Assembly (NCBI GenBank): GCA_964486825.1
Contig: CAZAQS010000030.1
Span: 1-28,914 of the forward strand
Length of the DNA stretch: 28,914 bases
Reading direction: 5' to 3'
Source: CAZAQS01 sp964486825
Lineage (GTDB): Bacteria > Chloroflexota > Anaerolineae > Anaerolineales > UBA4823
Part shown: positions 24,543 to 28,914 of the stretch, in pieces
How the letters are laid out: every line of letters begins with the position of its first letter
Position numbering within the stretch: position 1 is the first letter of the stretch
The notes under the pieces: model-generated
The model's database searches: none
Told to the model about the DNA's origin: nothing
Seen by the model: only the letters and a program-made list of their open reading frames with translations
Made by a program: the position numbers and the translations under genes

Positions 24543-24619
24543 TTATTGTCCCCAATATACAATCGAAACGGTGGGTAAGTGTGGGATAAATGTGGGATAT
24601 GTGGGATATTTATTGTCCA
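24543..24619. repeat. Three TGTGGGATA direct repeats between galT and the dehydrogenase
   Basis: TGTGGGATA occurs at 24580-24588, 24591-24599 and 24600-24608, with start-to-start spacing of 11 and 9 bp. A second direct repeat, TTATTGTCC, flanks them (24543-24551 and 24611-24619). The spacing is near one helical turn, so a regulator could bind along one face upstream of the dehydrogenase gene. No clear promoter hexamers are seen. Confidence 0.5.
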
Positions 24620-24645
24620 TCTAATCGAAAATTCTCAAGCAATTT

Positions 24646-25686
24646 CTACCGCCCTCGATAATGAATTTCACTCATGGATCGTAACCGCTCCGCTGCGCTT
24701 TCGGGGGTCAAGTCGCGTTGTGGCATGGCCAGCATCTCATAACCGACCATGAACTTCCTCACCGTTGCTGAGCGAAGCAGAGGAGGATAATAATGAGCAT
24801 GTAGATGCCAGGCTTCATGTGGGAGCCCATCGGTGGGAGCCTGGTGGAAACCCATAGAGTATGGGAAAGAGGTTTCAAAGAGGTTGTCGTAACGGGCGGT
24901 CACTTTTTTCAAGATATCCGCTAAAGAGGATTTTTCCGCCGGCTTTAAATCGGCAAGAGAGCTCATATGGCGTTGCGAGATCAATAGCAGTTCAAAAGGC
25001 CAAACCGCCCAAAAAGGTACCAGAGCTACAAAATGCTCATTCGATGTAACGATTCTATCCCCTATACTATCTTCAGATCTTAAATAACTGCAAATCAGGC
25101 AAGCATCATGATTGTCCCAGTAGGCTTGCATGGCAGCCATTTCCTTGGCTGGCTCATTGGGAATATGGCTGGAAGCCCAAATTTGATTATGGGGATGCGG
25201 GTTTGAAGCGCCCATCATGGCGCCCTTGTTTTCGAAAATCTGCACATAGGAAATTGTTTCAACTTGTCCTAGTTCTTCAGTCTGATCGATCCAACCTTGC
25301 ACGACTGCTTCTACCTGAGATGGAGGTAGCTCCGGAAGGCTTAAATCATGCCTGGGGGAAAAGCACATTACCCGGGTGATCCCATATTCAGGTTGGACTT
25401 GAAAGAAGTCTTTTCCGGATAGGCCGGAGGGATTAACCTGTTCGCCTGCTTCTGGAAGCAACAGGGCCGGGAAGTCGTTATCGAAGACAAAGGTGGAATG
25501 ATACTCCGGGTTGTTTTTCCCTTCAGCACGTTTGTTTCCAGGGCATAGGTAACAATTGGGGTCATAAGCGGGCAGGTTATCTGGAGCCGCTTTTTCGATC
25601 TGTCCCAGCCACGGGCGTTGGGTGCGGTGAGGGGATACAAGCACCCACTCTCCTGTCAAGGGGTTCTGCCTGCGATGCACTTTCAT
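24646..25686 (-). CDS. galT: Galactose-1-phosphate uridylyltransferase
   Basis: Leloir pathway enzyme that swaps UMP between UDP-glucose and galactose 1-phosphate. A zinc knuckle CYLC (C45, C48), conserved NPLTGEWVLVSPHRTQRPW, and the active-site NPHPHNQIW with nucleophilic His166 are present, as is the C-terminal HLHAHYYPPLL. I start at ATG 25686 (MKVHRRQNPLTG, 346 aa). A 40-residue longer reading from 25806 exists, but the -10 box at 25737-25732 would start transcription inside that extension, and family members begin at this point. No galK or galE is nearby, and the unit stands apart from the sugar transporter. Confidence 0.94.
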   Translation of the reverse strand: MKVHRRQNPLTGEWVLVSPHRTQRPWLGQIEKAAPDNLPAYDPNCYLCPGNKRAEGKNNPEYHSTFVFDNDFPALLLPEAGEQVNPSGLSGKDFFQVQPEYGITRVMCFSPRHDLSLPELPPSQVEAVVQGWIDQTEELGQVETISYVQIFENKGAMMGASNPHPHNQIWASSHIPNEPAKEMAAMQAYWDNHDACLICSYLRSEDSIGDRIVTSNEHFVALVPFWAVWPFELLLISQRHMSSLADLKPAEKSSLADILKKVTARYDNLFETSFPYSMGFHQAPTDGLPHEAWHLHAHYYPPLLRSATVRKFMVGYEMLAMPQRDLTPESAAERLRSMSEIHYRGR

Positions 25687-25731
25687 CTGATTTTTTCTAC
25701 TGGCCCTTTTCTCCCTTAAGTTTCCCCGAGT

Positions 25732-25737
25732 ATTATA
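25732..25737 (-). promoter_or_regulatory. -10 box for galT
   Basis: TATAAT on the minus strand, about 46 bp before the chosen ATG. The -35 position (GCATGC) does not match the consensus, so an activator may be needed. It also supports the shorter galT start. Confidence 0.45.
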
Positions 25738-25754
25738 CTTGACCTGTTTCAAAA

Positions 25755-25808
25755 GCATGCCCTTGCCTTGCAATTTTGCCTTTGAATGTGTATAATGCAT
25801 GGGCATGC
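25755..25808. repeat. Inverted repeat flanking the tRNA promoter
   Basis: GCATGCCC at 25755-25762 and GGGCATGC at 25801-25808 form an 8-bp inverted repeat around the tRNA-Val promoter and next to the galT -10 box. It could be a binding site for a regulator of either divergent unit, or chance. Confidence 0.3.
25768..25796 (+). promoter_or_regulatory. Promoter of tRNA-Val, possibly also of thrS
   Basis: TTGCAA (25768-25773), 17-bp spacer, TATAAT (25791-25796). This is the best sigma-70-like match in the window. Transcription would begin near 25803, six bases before the tRNA. Confidence 0.75.
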
Positions 25809-25882
25809 GGGCGGTTAGCTCAGTTGGTTAGAGCGTTGCGTTGACATCGCAAAGGTCGTAGGTTCGAGTCCTATACCGCCCA
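25809..25882 (+). tRNA. tRNA-Val (GAC)
   Basis: A 74-nt cloverleaf. Acceptor GGGCGGT pairs with ACCGCCC; D-arm GCTC/GAGC; anticodon stem TTGCG/CGCAA with loop TTGACAT (anticodon GAC, reads valine codons GUC and GUU); T-arm GTAGG/CCTAT with loop TTCGAGT and one G-T pair; discriminator A. The CCA end is not encoded (ACACA follows). Confidence 0.97.
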
Positions 25883-25914
25883 CACAACAGGCAAAAGCCG
25901 AGCATAATGATAAC

Positions 25915-26180
25915 TGCTATGACCGGGACGAGTAACCGGGGTACAGACCAGGCAGGGATAAGGGATCATAGATTGGAAGTCCCTTTCGGCGTCTACCCGG
26001 TGAAAACCACCCGTGAGCGTGACCCTGAAAAGGTTTTTCCTCAGTAAGGCAAACGGCTGACCCCGTTACCGGTCTAAAGAGGAGGCTTAGCATTCCAATG
26101 CTGGAGAGCTAAGCTAGAATCTGGGTGGAACCGCGTGAGGATATCTCTCGCCCCAGTATGGGCGAGAGATTTTATGTTTT
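25915..26180 (+). promoter_or_regulatory. T-box riboswitch leader of thrS, threonine-specific
   Basis: Upstream leader that binds uncharged tRNA-Thr and lets transcription go on into thrS. Stem I begins near GACCGGG (25921), with the AGTA loop-E motif at 25931-25934 opposite GAAAACCA. The specifier is ACC (26006-26008), a threonine codon followed by a purine. The conserved T-box element GGGTGGAACCGCG is at 26123-26135. The terminator follows: TCTCTCGCCC (26144-26153) pairs with GGGCGAGAGA (26161-26170), then TTTTATGTTT. The 5' border is approximate. The codon matches the downstream gene. No separate promoter with a good -35 box is seen between the tRNA gene and the leader. Confidence 0.95.
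26144..26180 (+). terminator. T-box controlled terminator
   Basis: A 10-11 bp stem with a 5-nt loop and a T-rich run; it is the terminator half of the T-box switch and lies about 80 bp before the thrS ATG. Confidence 0.92.
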
Positions 26181-26258
26181 CTGGAATAGTTTATCCAAAT
26201 CAGGCAGCCTGGATTTCGGCAACCAAATCCTCGGGCTGAATGGGAGAAGGAGTAAAAG

Positions 26259-28055
26259 ATGGAAGAGAAACAAGTAGAACGTTACGAGGAGAGTGAACTT
26301 TACCGTATCCGCCACTCTGCCGCTCATGTAATGGCGCAGGCAATCGTGGATATGATTCCTGATGCTAAATATACGATCGGGCCGCCCATTGAGAATGGCT
26401 TCTATTATGATTTTGAGCTGCCGCGCTCTCTAACCCCCGATGACCTGAACCTCATTGAGAAGCGCATGCGTCAGATAATTGCTGGCAGGCATGGATTCGA
26501 AAAGCGGGTAATCTCAGCAGGAGAAGCACGCGAGATATTTAAAGACCAGCCTTACAAGCTCGAGTTGATCCAGGGCCTTGAGCAGGGTGGATTTGATGAA
26601 TATGGCAATCACCTGGATGAGAAGCCGGAAATTTCGGTGTATGTTCACGATGATTTTGTTGATCTTTGCCGTGGGCCGCATGTTGAACATACCGGAAAGA
26701 TCAACCCTTCCGCCATTAAGCTCATGAATGTTGCCGGGGCATACTGGCGAGGGGATGAGAACCGTCCTATGCTTCAGCGTGTTTATGGGACTGCCTGGCG
26801 GACAGCCCAAGAGCTGGAAGAATACCTGTGGAAGCTTGAAGAAGCTAAAAAGCGAGATCACCGGAAACTGGGTAAAGAGCTTGGCCTGTTCCATTTCTCG
26901 GAAGATGTCGGGCCAGGCCTGCCTTTATTCACTCCAAAAGGTGAGATGCTGCGCTACTTGATGGAGTCTTATGTGCGTGATGTACAAACTCGTTTCGGTT
27001 ATGAGCATGTCTGGACGGGGCATCTTGTCAAGGAAGACCTGTACCGTCGTTCAGGCCACTACGAAAATTACAAAGAGTCCATGTTCCCACCGATGGTGGA
27101 CGGAAATATCACTTTCCGCTTGAAGCCGATGAACTGCCCCAGCCATATGACTCTCTTCAAAGAAATGGGACGTCACTCTTACCGGGAGCTTCCCTTACGC
27201 TTTGCGGAGTTCGCCACTTTATACAGGTACGAAAAGACAGGCGAACTGACCGGGCTGACGCGCGTACGCGCCCTTACTCAGGACGATTGCCATATCTTCT
27301 GTACGGAAGAGCAGATCGAAAGCGAGTTCTCTTTGGCCTTACAATTGATCCAGGAAGTCTTGAGCCGCTACCAATTTACTGATTACAAGGTGCGCCTTTC
27401 CCTGCGAGGTGAAGGAGGAAAGTACGTCCAGGATGATGAAAAATGGATCAAAGCTGAGGCTGCCCTGCGCTCAGCCATGGACAGGAATAATGTGGATTAC
27501 TTCGAGGCGATTGGAGAGGCAGCCTTCTATGGCCCTAAAGCTGACTTTATGGCTAAAGATGTGCTTGGGAGGGAGTGGCAGCTATCCACCATACAGGTGG
27601 ATTTTATCCAGCCGGCCCGTTTAGGACTGACCTATATCGGCGAAGACGGGCAGGAGCATGTCCCGGTTGTCCTGCACCGGGCGGTCACGGGGACAACAGA
27701 GCGTTTCCTGGGCGTGGTCATCGAGCATTTCGCGGGTGCATTCCCCACCTGGCTCGCACCCATACAGGCCGTGTTGATCCCGATCGCTGACAGACACCTG
27801 AGCTATGTGAAGGATGTTGCAGAGAAACTAAAGCAGGCCGGATTGCGTGTCCAGATGGATGACCGCAGCGAGCGGATGAATGCTAAAATCCGTGATGCAC
27901 AGAACCAGAAGATCCCTTATATGCTGGTGGTTGGTGATAAGGAGATGGAAGCTAGAACGGTGGCTTTGCGCTTGCGCTCTGGTGAAAATCCGGGAGCAAT
28001 CCCTGTAGAGGAATTCATCCGCCGCTCTGAGCGGGATATTCAAGAAGGAGTTTAA
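26259..28055 (+). CDS. thrS: Threonyl-tRNA synthetase without TGS domain
   Basis: Charges tRNA-Thr. The protein (598 aa) opens directly with the editing domain: HSAAH (19-23) and CRGPH (137-141), matching the H-x3-H and C-x3-H editing site. The class II catalytic core has zinc ligands Cys293 (MNCPSHM), His345 (DDCHIF) and His473 (VLHRAVTG). The anticodon-binding domain follows from about residue 500. The E. coli enzyme has a further TGS domain of about 60 residues before this, absent here. The start is firm: AAGGAG lies about 7 nt upstream, an upstream ATG at 26240 is out of frame, and the T-box terminator ends 80 bp before. Controlled by the T-box. Confidence 0.97.
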   Translation: MEEKQVERYEESELYRIRHSAAHVMAQAIVDMIPDAKYTIGPPIENGFYYDFELPRSLTPDDLNLIEKRMRQIIAGRHGFEKRVISAGEAREIFKDQPYKLELIQGLEQGGFDEYGNHLDEKPEISVYVHDDFVDLCRGPHVEHTGKINPSAIKLMNVAGAYWRGDENRPMLQRVYGTAWRTAQELEEYLWKLEEAKKRDHRKLGKELGLFHFSEDVGPGLPLFTPKGEMLRYLMESYVRDVQTRFGYEHVWTGHLVKEDLYRRSGHYENYKESMFPPMVDGNITFRLKPMNCPSHMTLFKEMGRHSYRELPLRFAEFATLYRYEKTGELTGLTRVRALTQDDCHIFCTEEQIESEFSLALQLIQEVLSRYQFTDYKVRLSLRGEGGKYVQDDEKWIKAEAALRSAMDRNNVDYFEAIGEAAFYGPKADFMAKDVLGREWQLSTIQVDFIQPARLGLTYIGEDGQEHVPVVLHRAVTGTTERFLGVVIEHFAGAFPTWLAPIQAVLIPIADRHLSYVKDVAEKLKQAGLRVQMDDRSERMNAKIRDAQNQKIPYMLVVGDKEMEARTVALRLRSGENPGAIPVEEFIRRSERDIQEGV

Positions 28056-28057
28056 CG

Positions 28058-28087
28058 AAAAAGAGCCCCGATTGGGGCTCTTTTTTT
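28058..28087. terminator. Bidirectional terminator after thrS
   Basis: AAAGAGCCCC (28060-28069) pairs with GGGGCTCTTT (28074-28083) around GATT, followed by Ts on the plus strand; preceding As give a T-run on the minus strand too. It ends both thrS and the convergent L,D-transpeptidase gene. Confidence 0.92.
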
Positions 28088-28100
28088 GATCACCGAAAGG

Positions 28101-28914
28101 TCAAAACACTTCAACCGAGGTTCCAAATCCCGTCCGCTCCCAGAACTTACGCCCATCCTCTTGGGGAGGCCATTCTGGGGTGGTCCAACGAAAGAGCCAT
28201 TTAGCCTCCTGGGGCCGCATATTGACGCAACCTGCGCTCATTGGGACCCCGAAGTTATTGTGCCAGTAAGTGCCGTGGAAAGCTACTCCAATGCCCATAT
28301 CACCGAAGAAAATCGTCCAGGGCACACCCGGTAAGGTGTACACATCTGGCGCACCCGTCAATAAGAGGCCTCCCATATGCTTGGAGGGCATTTTTGAATA
28401 AATGTTTGAGCTGCCTTTAGGGGTTAAAGTCCCCTGGGGAGGCTCATAACGGTGCGGCCTTCCCGAGGATATGCGAGTCTCGAAAACGGGGGAATCCTCC
28501 TCGAAGGCAGTCAGGGTTTGCGTCGCCAGGGAGACCTCGATCCGTTTTTTGTGCGCCGGTACTTCAGGGGAAATAGGCGTTAATTCTTCGTCTGAAACCG
28601 GGCGCAGGTGGGCGGCGGGAACATGGTATTCAAGGCGCATCCCCTCATCGAAGATCCGGTACCAGGCGTGCCCGTCAGGCCCCTCGTCGATTCCAACCGC
28701 CCAATGCGTGGTCTCGTAATAGAGGCGGTTCTTAAGCTCCCAGCCGTTGGCTTGGGTATGGTAATAGATCTGGGTAAACGGGACGGTCACTTCGCAAAGT
28801 TGCCTGCCTGACTCGGGCAGGCTGGATAAGGGCCTGTTTTGCCGGATGCGTACCCTTTGCACGTAGGCGCTGTGGATATATCCCCCCCAGACCCTGTACC
28901 AGAGCGGGTTCCAT
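28101..28914 (-). CDS. L,D-transpeptidase (YkuD) with SH3-like region, partial at window end
   Basis: Catalytic domain of the YkuD family, which forms 3-3 cross-links in peptidoglycan or attaches proteins to it. The motif HGTYWHNNFGVPMSAGCVNM includes the His and the active Cys (SAGC). The upstream part holds an SH3-like beta region (FTQIYYHTQANGWELKNRLY, WYRIFDE). A GTG at 28862 looks like a start but the reading frame continues upstream through WNPLWYRVWGGYIHSAYVQ, clearly coding, so the gene is open to the edge at 28914 and its start is outside the window. This arrangement of surface domains plus YkuD is common in Chloroflexota. Confidence 0.9.
   Translation of the reverse strand, partial: WNPLWYRVWGGYIHSAYVQRVRIRQNRPLSSLPESGRQLCEVTVPFTQIYYHTQANGWELKNRLYYETTHWAVGIDEGPDGHAWYRIFDEGMRLEYHVPAAHLRPVSDEELTPISPEVPAHKKRIEVSLATQTLTAFEEDSPVFETRISSGRPHRYEPPQGTLTPKGSSNIYSKMPSKHMGGLLLTGAPDVYTLPGVPWTIFFGDMGIGVAFHGTYWHNNFGVPMSAGCVNMRPQEAKWLFRWTTPEWPPQEDGRKFWERTGFGTSVEVF

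Noticed and set aside
1..28914. CRISPR arrays, insertion sequences, prophage or attachment sites
   Set aside because: I found no regularly spaced repeats, transposase or integrase motifs, or target-site duplications. The only tRNA is followed by a T-box leader, not by an integrated element.

Overview
The window looks like a chromosomal segment of a bacterium of the phylum Chloroflexota, most likely class Anaerolineae. This is an inference from gene style, not from a marker gene. The clues are a mevalonate-type decarboxylase in a bacterium, lipoproteins and anchored proteins with long Thr/Pro linkers, an AglE/F/G-like sugar transporter, an orphan roadblock/LC7 protein, an N-terminal-receiver histidine kinase and a GC content near 50%. 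Ribosome binding sites of the AGGAGG type are common. I saw no insertion sequence, prophage gene, CRISPR array or rRNA. One tRNA gene is present.

Layout. 1-944: a small extracellular-type protein with a cadherin-like fold. 941-5669 (minus strand): a sugar uptake operon read from high to low coordinates, with a lipoprotein binding protein, two permeases and a ROK sugar kinase. The second permease carries a complete-looking cytochrome c domain in its first outside loop, which is the most unusual feature of the window. 5670-6446: the upstream control region of that operon, then a 58-residue glycine-zipper membrane peptide with its own terminator. 6447-8524: an SH3-type lipoprotein convergent with a receiver-histidine kinase. 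9006-14816 (plus strand): a (di)phosphomevalonate decarboxylase, then a run of a site-2 protease, an acidic HEAT-repeat protein, an AEC transporter, a gluzincin peptidase and acylphosphatase. 14813-15514: radC. 15662-16177: a zinc-ribbon membrane protein. 16274-19465 (minus): enolase and CTP synthase. 19653-20834: a roadblock protein and a divergent anchored protein. 20850-23367 (minus): a DrrA-like ABC-2 exporter. 23521-25686 (minus): a 2-hydroxyacid dehydrogenase and galT. 25809-28055 (plus): tRNA-Val(GAC), a threonine T-box leader and a thrS lacking the TGS domain. 28101-window end (minus): an L,D-transpeptidase that runs off the window.

How the genes fit together. The transporter and ROK kinase form one import-and-phosphorylate unit. 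GalT and enolase are further carbohydrate functions but are not linked to it. The convergent gene pairs are packed very tightly: three of them share a 4-bp palindrome (CTAG or TTAA) as both stop codons. Transcription boundaries elsewhere are marked by strong hairpins at 6330, 16204, 19582 and 28058. The main candidate for something undescribed is the haem-binding domain built into a sugar ABC permease, next to paired cysteines in the outside loops of both permeases.
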